Notes: generated by a model from the sequence alone, not told the origin. DNA of 64,000 bases from JACCWP01 sp963785115 (GCA_963785115.1 CAWATY010000013.1:34346-98345); one strand, 5' to 3'; shown: positions 46,489 through 54,908, counted from the stretch's first letter. Numbers and translations are program-made.

Positions 46489-46716
46489 ATGAGCGTCGAC
46501 CCAGACACCGCGATCCGTGTCCGCCGGCTCGAGCAGCTGGTGGAGCACCTCTACCGGCAGCTGGGGCAGACGATGCCCGAGTTCGGCGCGGGCGTCTCCG
46601 CCGAGGTGCAGGAGCTGGCCCGGTCGGGCAACGTCATCGGCGCGATCAAGCGGCACCGCGAGGAGACCGGCACCGGCCTCGCCGAGGCCAAGGCCGAGGT
46701 CGACCGCCTGCTGTAG
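46489..46716 (+). CDS. Small protein with L7/L12 C-terminal-like domain
   Basis: 75 residues. An N-terminal helix (RVRRLEQLVEHLYRQLGQ) is followed by a region resembling the ribosomal protein L7/L12 C-terminal domain, NVIGAIKRHREETGTGLAEAKAEVD (compare KIxVIKxVRExTGLGLKEAKxxV). It lacks the L10-binding N-terminus of real L7/L12. Function is unknown. It has its own predicted promoter and is followed by a long inverted repeat. Confidence 0.75.
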   Translation: MSVDPDTAIRVRRLEQLVEHLYRQLGQTMPEFGAGVSAEVQELARSGNVIGAIKRHREETGTGLAEAKAEVDRLL

Positions 46717-46736
46717 ACCGGCCCGCCCCGCGCGCA

Positions 46737-46803
46737 ACCCCCGCCCGATCTTCCGGTCTCGCAGGCGTCGGGAGGATCATCTGGCCGGAAGATCGGCGGG
46801 GGT
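46737..46803. terminator. Long inverted repeat between convergent genes
   Basis: CCGATCTTCCGG (46745-46756) pairs perfectly with CCGGAAGATCGG (46785-46796). The stem extends by seven more pairs past a bulged C44. Total is about 19 pairs around a 28-base loop. Both flanking genes point into it, so it probably ends both transcripts. Confidence 0.7.
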
Positions 46804-46808
46804 GGGGG

Positions 46809-47741
46809 TTACTCGACGGTGACGGTCGTGGTGTCCTCGGCAAACAGGCTGCCGTCCTCCATGCTGATCTCGAAGACCCGCACCGTGTAGTCGCCGGGCT
46901 CGAGGTCGACGGTGAACGAGAACGGCCGGAAGTCACCCATGGTCCCGGCGGTCTCGAAGCCCTCGTCGACGACCTGGTCGCCGGCCAGCACCTCCCACTG
47001 CACGTTGCCCTCAAACGTGTTGCCGCGGCCCTCGACGGTGAGGGGGCTGTCGACGGTGGCGCCGTCGGTGGGGGAGTCGAGCAGGACTGGCGACAGCGCG
47101 TTGGGGTCCGCGGTGATCGGCTGCGGCTGGTCCGGGCCAGCAGTCTCGAGCACGATCGAGACATCGACGCCCAGCGCGTCGCGCACGGTCCACGCGAGCT
47201 GCTGCCGCTCGGCCTCCAGCGCTTCTGGTGTCGTCCTGCAGGTCGCCCCCGGGGTTCCCGTCAACGCAACGGTGACGACCTCCCCGGAACGGTCAATCGA
47301 CCGCAGCTCTCCACCCGGGCACGCCTTCCAGATATTGGTCCGGGGGCTGCCGAAGGCGAGCAGGGCCGAGACCGCGTCATGCGCTGCGTCTTCACTGTCC
47401 TCGGTGCTGACTTGGGTCGGCTGCAGCCACGGCCGCCCGTCGACCGATCGCACCTCGTAGACGGTCACGGACGTGGTGGCCGCGACAGGGGTGTTCTCGC
47501 CCGCGTCGTCGGTCGGGTTGACGAGCACCACGAAGCCCAGCACCACGGCGGCGGCCAGCACCGCTGCGCCGCCGGCGAGCAGCCACGGGCGCGTACGCCG
47601 CGGGGGCGTCGCCACCGCTCGCCGGATCTCGCCCAGCCGGTCGGCCGGCTCGATGCCGGTGGCGAAGGAACGCACGGCGGCGCGCAGGTCGGCGTCCACC
47701 TTGTCTACCGGGCGGTCCGATCGGTCAGCGGGTCCGTTCAT
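46809..47741 (-). CDS. Membrane-anchored GerMN/Gmad2 protein, sigma-factor partner
   Basis: 310 residues. A cytoplasmic N-terminus of about 50 residues precedes one membrane helix (WLLAGGAAVLAAAVVLGFVVLV). A GerMN-like region (VSALLAFGSP...GEVVTVALTG) and a Gmad2-type Ig-like domain (ITADPNALSPVLLDSPTDGATVDSPLTVEGRG) follow. It overlaps the stop of the upstream sigma gene by ATGA. It is therefore a candidate anti-sigma or signal sensor; no ZAS zinc motif is seen. Confidence 0.8.
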   Translation of the reverse strand: MNGPADRSDRPVDKVDADLRAAVRSFATGIEPADRLGEIRRAVATPPRRTRPWLLAGGAAVLAAAVVLGFVVLVNPTDDAGENTPVAATTSVTVYEVRSVDGRPWLQPTQVSTEDSEDAAHDAVSALLAFGSPRTNIWKACPGGELRSIDRSGEVVTVALTGTPGATCRTTPEALEAERQQLAWTVRDALGVDVSIVLETAGPDQPQPITADPNALSPVLLDSPTDGATVDSPLTVEGRGNTFEGNVQWEVLAGDQVVDEGFETAGTMGDFRPFSFTVDLEPGDYTVRVFEISMEDGSLFAEDTTTVTVE

Positions 47742-48241
47742 GCGTCGCGCTCCAGGGTTGCGCGCAGGGCGGTCAACCCGCGCGAGGAATGGGTCTTCAC
47801 CGAGCCGCGGGACACCCGCAGCGTGGCCGCGATGTCGGCCTCGGACAGATCGAGCCAGTGCCGCAGCACGAGCACCTCACGCTGCCTTCGCGGTAGCCGG
47901 TCCAGCGCCGCGAGCAGCTCATCGCGCTGCTCACGGGCCAGCACGCTGGTCTCGGCGCTGGACACGTCGCGTACCGGATCGGGGACGTGCCGCTCGGCCA
48001 CCGTGCGCCGGCGCTGGACCGAGCGGCAGCCGTTGACCACGCTGCGGCGCAGGTAGGCCACCGCCTTGTGCGGCTCACGGACCGACGCCCACCGGCGGTG
48101 CAGGGCGATGAACGCGTCCTGCGCCACCTCTTCGGCGACCATCGGGTCGCGCAGCAGCAGCGCGCCGAGCCGGACCAGGCTGGCCCAGTGCTCGGCGTAC
48201 AACCGCTCGACGGCATCGTCGGCGCCCTCGGCGGCGGGCAT
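47738..48241 (-). CDS. ECF sigma factor, SigE family (pair 1)
   Basis: 167 residues. Region 2 is RLYAEHWASLVRLGALLLRDPMVAEEVAQDAF and region 4 is LPRRQREVLVLRHWLDLSEADIAATLRVSRGSVKTH. It would direct RNA polymerase to a small regulon. ATG 48241 has AGGGGG upstream; GTG 48283 is an alternative. Its membrane partner is translationally coupled. A paralogue lies at 53298-53843. Confidence 0.92.
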   Translation of the reverse strand: MPAAEGADDAVERLYAEHWASLVRLGALLLRDPMVAEEVAQDAFIALHRRWASVREPHKAVAYLRRSVVNGCRSVQRRRTVAERHVPDPVRDVSSAETSVLAREQRDELLAALDRLPRRQREVLVLRHWLDLSEADIAATLRVSRGSVKTHSSRGLTALRATLERDA

Positions 48242-48358
48242 GGCGACCCCCTGACTCGCGGGTGCTGAGTACTGTGCCGTCACACCTGGTTGACGCGCGA
48301 CCCGCCGCGCTGGTTGACCGCGGGGTCGACCAGAGCCGTCCGAGAGGGGAATCCGCAG

Positions 48359-48703
48359 GTGAGCGACGACTGCCTGTTCTGCCGGATCGTGCGCCGCGAC
48401 GTGCCGGCCGAGCTCGTCCTCGAGACCGAGCACGCCGTCGCGTTCCGCGACCTCGAGCCGCAGGCGCCCACCCACGTCCTGGTGGTGCCGCGCCGGCACG
48501 AGCCCGACCTGGCGGCGCTGGTCCGCGCCGACCCGGAGGCGACCGTCGGCGTGCTCCAGGCGATCGCCGAGGTGGCCGACGCCGAGGGGCTCGGCGAGGG
48601 CTACCGGACGGTGTTCAACACCGGGGCGCAGGCGCACCAGTCGGTCTTCCACTGCCACGGCCACGTGCTCGGTGGGCGGGCGATGAGCTGGCCCCCCGGC
48701 TGA
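48359..48703 (+). CDS. HIT family protein
   Basis: 114 residues from GTG 48359 with GAGGGG upstream. CLFC near the N-terminus is a zinc pair. The histidine triad is HCHGHVLGG, preceded by GAQAHQSVFH. HIT proteins of the HinT branch hydrolyse nucleoside phosphoramidates and AMP conjugates. It precedes phoH in the conserved block. Confidence 0.93.
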   Translation: MSDDCLFCRIVRRDVPAELVLETEHAVAFRDLEPQAPTHVLVVPRRHEPDLAALVRADPEATVGVLQAIAEVADAEGLGEGYRTVFNTGAQAHQSVFHCHGHVLGGRAMSWPPG

Positions 48704-48827
48704 GCCGACCGGCCGCAGCGACCGGGTGGCAGCAAACGGGTAGGCAGGGGGCAGGGTCCGCCCCGTAGCATGGACCGGTCAGCGTCCCGTACCAGAAGCG
48801 GAGGACCGGTCCCCGAGGGGACTGCCG

Positions 48828-49856
48828 ATGAGCGAAGCGACTCCTCACCAGCACACCGTCACCGTCCCGGCGAGCATCGACATGGTCGGACTGCTCGGAC
48901 CGAGGGACGAGTTCCTCGCCATCATCGAGCGCGACTTCGCGGCCGACGTGCATGCCCGGGGGAACACCATCACCGTCACCGGTGATCCCTCCGAGGCCGC
49001 GTTGGTCGAGCGGCTGCTCGACGAGCTGGTCACGATGATCCGTACCGGCCAGGGTCTGTCCGGAGAGGTCGTCGAGCGCGCCATCGGCATGCTGCGCACC
49101 GAGACCCAGGAGCGCCCGGCCGAGGTGCTCAGCCTCAACATCCTGTCCAACCGCGGGCGCACCATCCGGCCCAAGACGCTGAACCAGAAGCGCTACGTCG
49201 ACGCGATCGACAAGCACACGGTGGTGTTCGGCATCGGGCCGGCCGGCACCGGCAAGACCTACCTGGCGATGGCCAAGGCCGTGCAGGCGCTGCAGGCCAA
49301 GGAGGTGAACCGGATCATCCTGACCCGGCCCGCGGTCGAGGCGGGGGAGCGGCTCGGCTTCCTGCCGGGCACGCTGAGCGAGAAGATCGACCCCTACCTG
49401 CGGCCGCTGTACGACGCGCTGCACGACATGCTCGACCCGGAGACGATCCCCAAGCTGCTGACCGCGGGCACCATCGAGGTCGCGCCGCTGGCGTACATGC
49501 GCGGCCGCACCCTCAACGATGCGTTCATCATCCTCGACGAGGCGCAGAACACCTCGCCTGAGCAGATGAAGATGTTCCTCACCCGGCTGGGCTTCGGCTC
49601 CAAGATGGTCGTCACCGGCGACGTGACCCAGGTCGACCTGCCCGACGGCACCCGCTCGGGGCTGCGGGTGGTGCGCGACATCCTCGACGAGGTGCGCGGC
49701 GTGCACTTCTCGATGCTCACCCAGCACGACGTCGTCCGGCACAAGCTGGTCGGCCGCATCGTCGCGGCGTACGAGACCTACGAGGACGACCGCCGGCAGG
49801 TTGCCGACGACGCCGAGGCGCACGCGCACGGGCCCAGACGCCCGCGTCGCTCCTGA
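48828..49856 (+). CDS. phoH: PhoH family ATPase
   Basis: 342 residues. Walker A GPAGTGKT lies at 137-144, followed by LTRPAVEAGERLGFLPG and Walker B IILDEAQNTSPEQMKMFLTR, then VTGDVTQVDLP. PhoH-like ATPases are linked to RNA metabolism. It is followed by ybeY after 27 bases. The N-terminal KH-like segment is seen around NTITVTGDPSEAALVERLL. Confidence 0.95.
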   Translation: MSEATPHQHTVTVPASIDMVGLLGPRDEFLAIIERDFAADVHARGNTITVTGDPSEAALVERLLDELVTMIRTGQGLSGEVVERAIGMLRTETQERPAEVLSLNILSNRGRTIRPKTLNQKRYVDAIDKHTVVFGIGPAGTGKTYLAMAKAVQALQAKEVNRIILTRPAVEAGERLGFLPGTLSEKIDPYLRPLYDALHDMLDPETIPKLLTAGTIEVAPLAYMRGRTLNDAFIILDEAQNTSPEQMKMFLTRLGFGSKMVVTGDVTQVDLPDGTRSGLRVVRDILDEVRGVHFSMLTQHDVVRHKLVGRIVAAYETYEDDRRQVADDAEAHAHGPRRPRRS

Positions 49857-49883
49857 GATGACGTCCGCGACGGGGGAACGAGC

Positions 49884-50399
49884 GTGAGCGTCGAGGTGCT
49901 GGACGAGTCCGGTGCCGACGTCGACGTCGACGCGCTGGCCGGGCTGGCCCGCTTCGTGCTGGAACGGATGCGGCTGCACCCGGCCACCGAGATGTGCGTG
50001 CGGCTGGTCGACGAGGGCACCATCGCGACGCTGAACAAGCACTGGATGGACTCCGACGGGCCCACCGACGTACTGGCCTTCCCGATGGACGAGCTGCTGC
50101 CTGGTGCGGTCGACGACGACGACGCGCCCGAGGGCTACCTCGGCGACCTCGCGCTGTGCCCGCAGGTGGCCGCACGACAGGCGCCAGAACACCACCACGG
50201 CGCCGGTGACGAGATCGACCTGCTGTGCGTGCACGGCATCCTGCACCTGCTCGGCTACGACCACGCCGAGCCCGACGACCACCGGGAGATGTTCGGGCTG
50301 CAGACCCGGCTGCTCGCCGAGTGGCAGGGCGTCCGCGAGGGCCAGCCGCTCGAGGACGAGCGACCGGTGGCCGCTCCGGGCACGGACGGCACGGCATGA
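49884..50399 (+). CDS. ybeY: Endoribonuclease YbeY
   Basis: 171 residues. The zinc site is H117-x3-H121-x5-H127 in HGILHLLGYDHAEPDDH, and DVLAFPMDE is the family's second motif. It acts in 16S rRNA 3' end maturation and ribosome quality control. Its stop overlaps the next gene's start (ATGA). The middle carries a short Asp-rich insert DDDDAPEG. Confidence 0.96.
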   Translation: MSVEVLDESGADVDVDALAGLARFVLERMRLHPATEMCVRLVDEGTIATLNKHWMDSDGPTDVLAFPMDELLPGAVDDDDAPEGYLGDLALCPQVAARQAPEHHHGAGDEIDLLCVHGILHLLGYDHAEPDDHREMFGLQTRLLAEWQGVREGQPLEDERPVAAPGTDGTA

Positions 50400-51712
50400 G
50401 CACCACCGACGTCTGGATGATCGCCATCGCCGCGGTCCTGGTCGTCGTGGCGGCGGTCATGGCGAGCGCCGAGGCGGCGCTGTCCTCGTTCTCGCCGGCT
50501 CGCGCCCAGGAGCTGGCCAAACAGGGGCGACGCGGCGCGACCCGGCTGCTGGCCGTCACCGCGGACGCCCCGCGCCACCTCAACACGGTGCTGCTGCTGC
50601 GCAAGGTCGCCGAGACCACCGCCATCGTGCTGGTGGCGCTGGTAGTGGCCGATGCGTTCTCGGCCTGGTGGCAGCGGATCGCGCTCGCGGCAGGGGTGAT
50701 GGTCATCGTCTCGTACGTGGGTGTGGGGGTCGCCCCGCGTACGCTCGGCCGCCAGCACAACGAGCGGGTCGGACTCGCCACCGCCGGCATGGTCACCGCG
50801 GTCACCAGCGTGCTCGGTCCGCTGCCGCGACTGTTGATTCTGCTGGGCAACGCACTGACCCCCGGCAAGGGCTTCCGGCAGGGTCCGTTCCAGTCCGAGA
50901 CCGAGCTGCGCGAGCTGGTCGACCTCGCCGAGCAGAGCGCGCTGATCGAGTCCGGCGAGCGGGCGATGATCCACTCCGTCTTCGAGCTCGGAGACACGAT
51001 CGTGCGTGAGGTGATGGTGCCGCGTACGGAGATGGTCGTGATCGAGCGGCACAAGACGCTGCGTCAGGCGACCTCGCTCGCGCTGCGCAGCGGCTACAGC
51101 CGGATCCCGGTGGTCGGCGAGAGCCTGGACGACGTCGTCGGGGTCGCGTACCTCAAGGACGTCACCCGACGGGTCTTCGACAACCATGAGGCCGAGACGA
51201 CCGAGCGGGTCGAGACGGTGATGCGCCCGTGCACGTTCGTGCCCGACTCCAAGCCGGCTGACGAGCTGCTCCGCGAGATGCAGCAGCAGCGCACCCACGT
51301 CGCGATCGTCGTCGACGAGTACGGCGGCACGGCCGGCATGGTGACCATCGAGGACGTGCTGGAGGAGATCGTCGGCGAGATCACCGACGAGTACGACGAG
51401 GAGCCCGACGCGATCGAGCGGTTGGCCGACGGTGCCGTGCGGGTCAGCGCCCGGTTCCCGGTCGACGAGCTCGTCGACGTGTTCGGGATCGACGTCGACG
51501 ACGAGGACGTGGACAGCGTCGGCGGGCTGCTGGCCAAACACCTGGGCAAGGTCCCGATCGCCGGCAGCGAGGTAGACGTCGACGGCCTGCGACTCACCGC
51601 CGAGGCGCCCACCGGCCGCCGCAACCGGATCGGTCAGGTCGTCGTCCGCCCCGTCCCCACCGAGTCCGATCACACCGACTCCTCCGCCGAGCAACCCACC
51701 GCCGCCGGCTGA
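50396..51712 (+). CDS. CNNM/CorC-type transporter with CBS pair
   Basis: 438 residues. An N-terminal DUF21 membrane domain of four helices is followed by MVPRTEMVVIERHKTLRQA, which opens the CBS pair, with HVAIVVDEYGGTAGMVTIEDVLEEIVGEI as the second CBS. A CorC_HlyC domain ends it (VSARFPVDELVDVFGIDV). Once called haemolysins, these are likely Mg2+/Co2+ efflux proteins. It is coupled to ybeY by a 4-base overlap. Confidence 0.94.
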   Translation: MSTTDVWMIAIAAVLVVVAAVMASAEAALSSFSPARAQELAKQGRRGATRLLAVTADAPRHLNTVLLLRKVAETTAIVLVALVVADAFSAWWQRIALAAGVMVIVSYVGVGVAPRTLGRQHNERVGLATAGMVTAVTSVLGPLPRLLILLGNALTPGKGFRQGPFQSETELRELVDLAEQSALIESGERAMIHSVFELGDTIVREVMVPRTEMVVIERHKTLRQATSLALRSGYSRIPVVGESLDDVVGVAYLKDVTRRVFDNHEAETTERVETVMRPCTFVPDSKPADELLREMQQQRTHVAIVVDEYGGTAGMVTIEDVLEEIVGEITDEYDEEPDAIERLADGAVRVSARFPVDELVDVFGIDVDDEDVDSVGGLLAKHLGKVPIAGSEVDVDGLRLTAEAPTGRRNRIGQVVVRPVPTESDHTDSSAEQPTAAG

Positions 51713-51722
51713 GGCCCCGACG

Positions 51723-51811
51723 GGGTTTCCCACGTTCGCTTGGGAAACCCATGGTTCCCCCGGGTTGTGACACGGGCGAACCTTCGGTTTCCCACGTTCC
51801 CTTGGGAAACC
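51723..51811. repeat. Dispersed palindromic element, copy C
   Basis: Three units: GGGTTTCCCA / TGGGAAACCC (51723-51750), a middle unit with GGTTC / GAACC arms (51753-51782), and GGTTTCCCA / TGGGAAACC (51786-51811). So hairpin 1 is present on both sides of the hairpin 2 remnant. It fills the gap before the deaminase-like gene, ending 15 bases before its -10 box. Confidence 0.85.
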
Positions 51812-51826
51812 TGAGGAGCCACTGGA

Positions 51827-51832
51827 TAGCGT
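51827..51832 (+). promoter_or_regulatory. Leaderless -10 box for the deaminase-like gene
   Basis: TAGCGT ends 8 bases before GTG 51840, right after repeat copy C. The alternative GTG 51831 would lie inside the -10 box. Confidence 0.5.
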
Positions 51833-51839
51833 GCGGGTC

Positions 51840-52205
51840 GTGACGGGAGACGCCAGTACGGCCGGCAGCGAGCTCGAGGCGGAGGACGCCAAGATCGTCC
51901 AGCTCGCCCGGGCGACCCGGGCTCGCACCAGGGCCGCCGAGGGCGCCGCCGTCCGCGACCTGGACGGCCGCACCTACACGGCCGCGACCGTGGACCTCCC
52001 GTCGCTGCCGCTGTCGGCACTCGCCCTCGCGGTCGCCATGGCCGCCTCGTCGGGGGCCAAGGGCCTGGAGGCGGCGGCGGTCGCCACCGACGGCGGCCAG
52101 GTCACCGACGCCGACCTGGCCGTCGTCCGCGACCTGGCCGGCGCCGGCGTCCCGGTACTGCGTGCCGACGCCGCCGGCACGGTCCAGGACCGGGTGCGCA
52201 CCTAG
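51840..52205 (+). CDS. Degenerate cytidine deaminase-like small protein
   Basis: 121 residues. The pattern KIVQLARATRARTRAAEGAAVRDLDGRTYTAATVDLPSLPLSALALAVAMAASSG follows the cytidine deaminase fold, but the zinc-binding Cys/His/Glu motifs are absent; the protein has no cysteine. The same kind of gene lies between the CorC-like gene and era in Mycobacterium (Rv2365c region, recalled). Catalysis is unlikely; a structural or regulatory role is possible. Confidence 0.75.
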   Translation: MTGDASTAGSELEAEDAKIVQLARATRARTRAAEGAAVRDLDGRTYTAATVDLPSLPLSALALAVAMAASSGAKGLEAAAVATDGGQVTDADLAVVRDLAGAGVPVLRADAAGTVQDRVRT

Positions 52206-52227
52206 GCGCAGCCCGGCCCCGGACGCC

Positions 52228-53301
52228 TCACAGGTGTGCGTCGGGGTCCTGGGCGAGCCCCGCAAGCTGCTCGACCGTGGCGGGCAGCTCGGACAGCGGC
52301 TGACCGGCGTGGTCGCCGTCGAAACCGCTGAGTGCCTGGGTCGCGGTGGCGAAGACGAGCTCGCCGTTCGCCCGCTCGTACCGGACCGTCAGGACCTGTG
52401 CGCCGTCGTCGCCGCCCCGACCCACCAGGACGGTTGTGCCGTCGTCGAGGGTCATCGGCTCACAGGTCATCGCGGGTGGCTCGTCGGCCAGCGGGTCGCT
52501 GCACCGGTCGCCGCCGCCGTCGACGTCGTTCGCCACGGTCAGCGCCACGCTGCCCGTCCCGTCACCCTCGACCCACTCGCCAGACACGCCAGCCTCCGAC
52601 ACGTCGAACTCGTCCGGGCCGCCGCCGGTCCCCGTCTGGTCGTCCTGCTCGTCGAGCCCGCCGGGTTCACCGCCCGGCTGCGGCGCGACGGCCACGTGGC
52701 TCGAACCCACACCGGCGATCGTCGACCGGATGTGCTCGTTGCTGGGGTCGAGGACGCGGCGCAACACCTGCTCGAGCCGTGGCGTGACGTCGTCCTCGAT
52801 GACGTAGTCGTCGTCCGGGCTGACCGGTACGCCGCACTCGGCGACGTAGGCCTCGGTGGGATCGAGCTCGACCGGCTGTCCCTTCGGCCCCGAGGCGCTG
52901 CCCGATGCGCTGCCCGATGCGCTGCCCGATGCGCTGCCCGAGGCTGCCCGACCCGCCCCGGGCCTCGTCCCCAACGACCCCGACTCGCTGACCACGGTGC
53001 AGTCAGCCTCCGAGCCGTCCTGCTCCACCTCGGTCGCCGTGCCCTGGCCGCCGTCGGCGAAGCCGCCGTTGCCGGGGGAGGAGCTCAGGTCGACGGCGCC
53101 GACCAGGCTGCCGCCGACCACCAGCACCACCGGAACGGCCGCGGCAGCCGCGATCGCCGCTCGCGTCCGGCGCCGACGGCGCAGCCGCTGACCGCGGGCC
53201 AGGTCGTCGGCCGGCCGGGACGCCATCGGCGGCTCGCCAGCCAAGACGCCGTCCAGCGCGGAGCGCACCTGCAGGTCCTGGTCCTCGTCGTGAACGTTCA
53301 T
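52228..53301 (-). CDS. Membrane-anchored partner of sigma factor (pair 2)
   Basis: 357 residues from ATG 53301. A cytoplasmic N-terminus of about 45 residues (DLQVRSALDGVLAGEPPM...) with an Arg-rich stretch precedes one helix (AAIAAAAAVPVVLVVGGSLVGAV). A long external part has an SGSA repeat linker and no recognised domain. It overlaps the sigma gene by ATGA, so it is a likely anti-sigma or sensor. Sequence outside the layout is unlike the pair 1 partner. Confidence 0.75.
   Translation of the reverse strand: MNVHDEDQDLQVRSALDGVLAGEPPMASRPADDLARGQRLRRRRRTRAAIAAAAAVPVVLVVGGSLVGAVDLSSSPGNGGFADGGQGTATEVEQDGSEADCTVVSESGSLGTRPGAGRAASGSASGSASGSASGSASGPKGQPVELDPTEAYVAECGVPVSPDDDYVIEDDVTPRLEQVLRRVLDPSNEHIRSTIAGVGSSHVAVAPQPGGEPGGLDEQDDQTGTGGGPDEFDVSEAGVSGEWVEGDGTGSVALTVANDVDGGGDRCSDPLADEPPAMTCEPMTLDDGTTVLVGRGGDDGAQVLTVRYERANGELVFATATQALSGFDGDHAGQPLSELPATVEQLAGLAQDPDAHL
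52892..52939 (-). repeat. Four 12-base tandem repeats (SGSA linker)
   Basis: GATGCGCTGCCC is repeated four times on the plus strand (first copy GAGGCGCTGCCC). On the minus strand each encodes Gly-Ser-Ala-Ser. The copy number is probably variable. Confidence 0.9.
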
Positions 53302-53843
53302 GACTGTCCTCCCGTGCTGGTGCCGGCGGTCGTCGGGCGACCCGGTGCGACAGGCTCCTGATCCAGCGCCTCGCGGAGTCGCAGGACCGCGCGGGCCGTC
53401 TGGCTCTTGACCGTGCCGGTCGAGCAGCCGAGCTCGTGCGCCGTCTCCTCGACGGAGAGCCCGAGCCAGTGCCGCAGCACCACCGCGGAGCGCTGCCCCG
53501 GGGGCAGCTCGGCGAGCGCGGTCAACAGCGCGTCCCGGTCCTCCGGCGCCAGCCTCGGTGCCGCCGGACGGTCGGGGAGCTGGCCGGTGCTGCGCTCGCG
53601 GCGCCACGGACGCCTGGTCTCGTCCACGTGGCTGCGCACCAGGATCTGACGCACGTACGGTTCCGGCCCGGCCTCCCGCTGCACGCGGTGCCAGGCCACG
53701 TAGAGCTTGGCCAGCGCGGTCTGCACGAGATCCTCGGCCTGGTGCCAGTCGCCGCAGAGCAGGTACGCGGTACGGCGCAGCTGGCCGCGACGCGCGGCGA
53801 CGAACTCGGTGAACTCGTCGTCATGCCCTCGCCGTAGCGCCAC
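53298..53843 (-). CDS. ECF sigma factor, SigE family (pair 2)
   Basis: 181 residues from GTG 53843 with GGGGAG upstream. Region 2 is FTEFVAARRGQLRRTAYLLCGDWHQAEDLVQTALAKLYVAW; region 4 is LPPGQRSAVVLRHWLGLSVEETAHELGCSTGTVKSQ. It is a paralogue of the sigma factor at 47738-48241 with the same operon layout. It is divergent from era across 90 bases. Confidence 0.93.
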   Translation of the reverse strand: MALRRGHDDEFTEFVAARRGQLRRTAYLLCGDWHQAEDLVQTALAKLYVAWHRVQREAGPEPYVRQILVRSHVDETRRPWRRERSTGQLPDRPAAPRLAPEDRDALLTALAELPPGQRSAVVLRHWLGLSVEETAHELGCSTGTVKSQTARAVLRLREALDQEPVAPGRPTTAGTSTGGQS

Positions 53844-53921
53844 CAGCTGCTCCCCGGTCGTGGATCCCCTGTCGACCTAAGGACGGATCGGAGCGGTCAT
53901 TCGTTGTCACGTCCCGCGCCC

Positions 53922-53927
53922 TAGGGT
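53922..53927 (+). promoter_or_regulatory. Leaderless -10 box for era
   Basis: TAGGGT ends 7 bases before GTG 53934. No good -35 is apparent. Confidence 0.5.
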
Positions 53928-53933
53928 GAAGTC

Positions 53934-54908
53934 GTGACTGAGGAAGCGGGCGGGTCGGACCGGTCGGGCGCGGAACCCGACGCAGGTCAGGCCGCTGCCT
54001 TCCGCTCCGGTTTCGCCTGCTTCGTCGGGCGTCCCAACGCCGGCAAGTCGACGCTCACCAACGCGCTCGTGGGCGCGAAGGTCGCGATCACGTCGTCGAA
54101 GCCGCAGACCACGCGGCACGCCATCCGCGGCCTGGTGCACCGCCCGGACGCCCAGCTGGTCGTGGTCGACACACCCGGGCTGCACCGGCCGCGCACGCTG
54201 CTGGGCGAACGGCTCAACGACCTCGTCCGCAGCACCTGGAGCGAGGTCGACGTCATCGGCGTCTGCCTGCCGTGCAACCAACGGATCGGCCCCGGCGACC
54301 GCTACCTGGTGGGCGAGATCGCCAAGCTGCGGCGGCGACCCGTGCTGGCGCTCGCGACCAAGGCCGACACGATCAGCCCGGTGCGGATGGCGCAGCACCT
54401 CGCTGCGATCGCCACGCTGGGCACGGAGACCGGGGTCGACTGGGCCGACGTGCTCCCGGTGTCGGCGCTCACCGGCGACCGCGTCGACCTGCTCACCGAC
54501 CTGCTGGTCGCCCAGCTGCCGGAGGGGCCGCCGCTCTACCCGGAGGGCGACCTCACCGACGAGCCCGAGGAGACGCTGGTCGCCGAGCTGATCCGTGAGG
54601 CAGCGCTCGAGGGCGTGCGCGACGAGCTGCCGCACTCGATCGCCGTGGTCGTCGAGGAGATGGCGCCGCGAGAGGGCAGGTCCGCGGATCGCCCGCTGGT
54701 CGACGTCCGCGCCAGCCTGTTCGTCGAGCGGGACAGCCAGAAGGGCATCGTGATCGGGCACCAGGGCGCCCGGCTGCGCCAGATCGGCGCCGACTCGCGG
54801 GTCCAGATCGAGCGGATCCTCGGCACCCCGGTGTACCTCGACCTGCACGTCAAGGTGGCCAAGGACTGGCAGCGCAACCCGCGCCAGCTGCGTCGCCTGG
54901 GCTTCTGA
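53934..54908 (+). CDS. era: GTPase Era
   Basis: 324 residues. G1 is GRPNAGKS, G2/G3 region KPQTTRHAIRG and DTPGLH. The G4 motif reads TKAD rather than NKxD. The KH domain has GIVIGHQGARLRQIGADSRVQIE, and LDLHVKVAKDWQRNPRQLRRLGF closes the protein. Era binds 16S rRNA in small-subunit assembly. The substitution in G4 occurs in actinobacterial Era proteins as I recall. Confidence 0.96.
   Translation: MTEEAGGSDRSGAEPDAGQAAAFRSGFACFVGRPNAGKSTLTNALVGAKVAITSSKPQTTRHAIRGLVHRPDAQLVVVDTPGLHRPRTLLGERLNDLVRSTWSEVDVIGVCLPCNQRIGPGDRYLVGEIAKLRRRPVLALATKADTISPVRMAQHLAAIATLGTETGVDWADVLPVSALTGDRVDLLTDLLVAQLPEGPPLYPEGDLTDEPEETLVAELIREAALEGVRDELPHSIAVVVEEMAPREGRSADRPLVDVRASLFVERDSQKGIVIGHQGARLRQIGADSRVQIERILGTPVYLDLHVKVAKDWQRNPRQLRRLGF

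Noticed and set aside
48615..50282. Leftward 555-codon frame opposite phoH/ybeY
   Set aside because: Val/Asp/His-rich shadow of phoH and ybeY with no recognisable domain.
52892..52939. Possible CRISPR-like repeat
   Set aside because: 12-base units without spacers that encode Gly-Ser-Ala-Ser in a linker.
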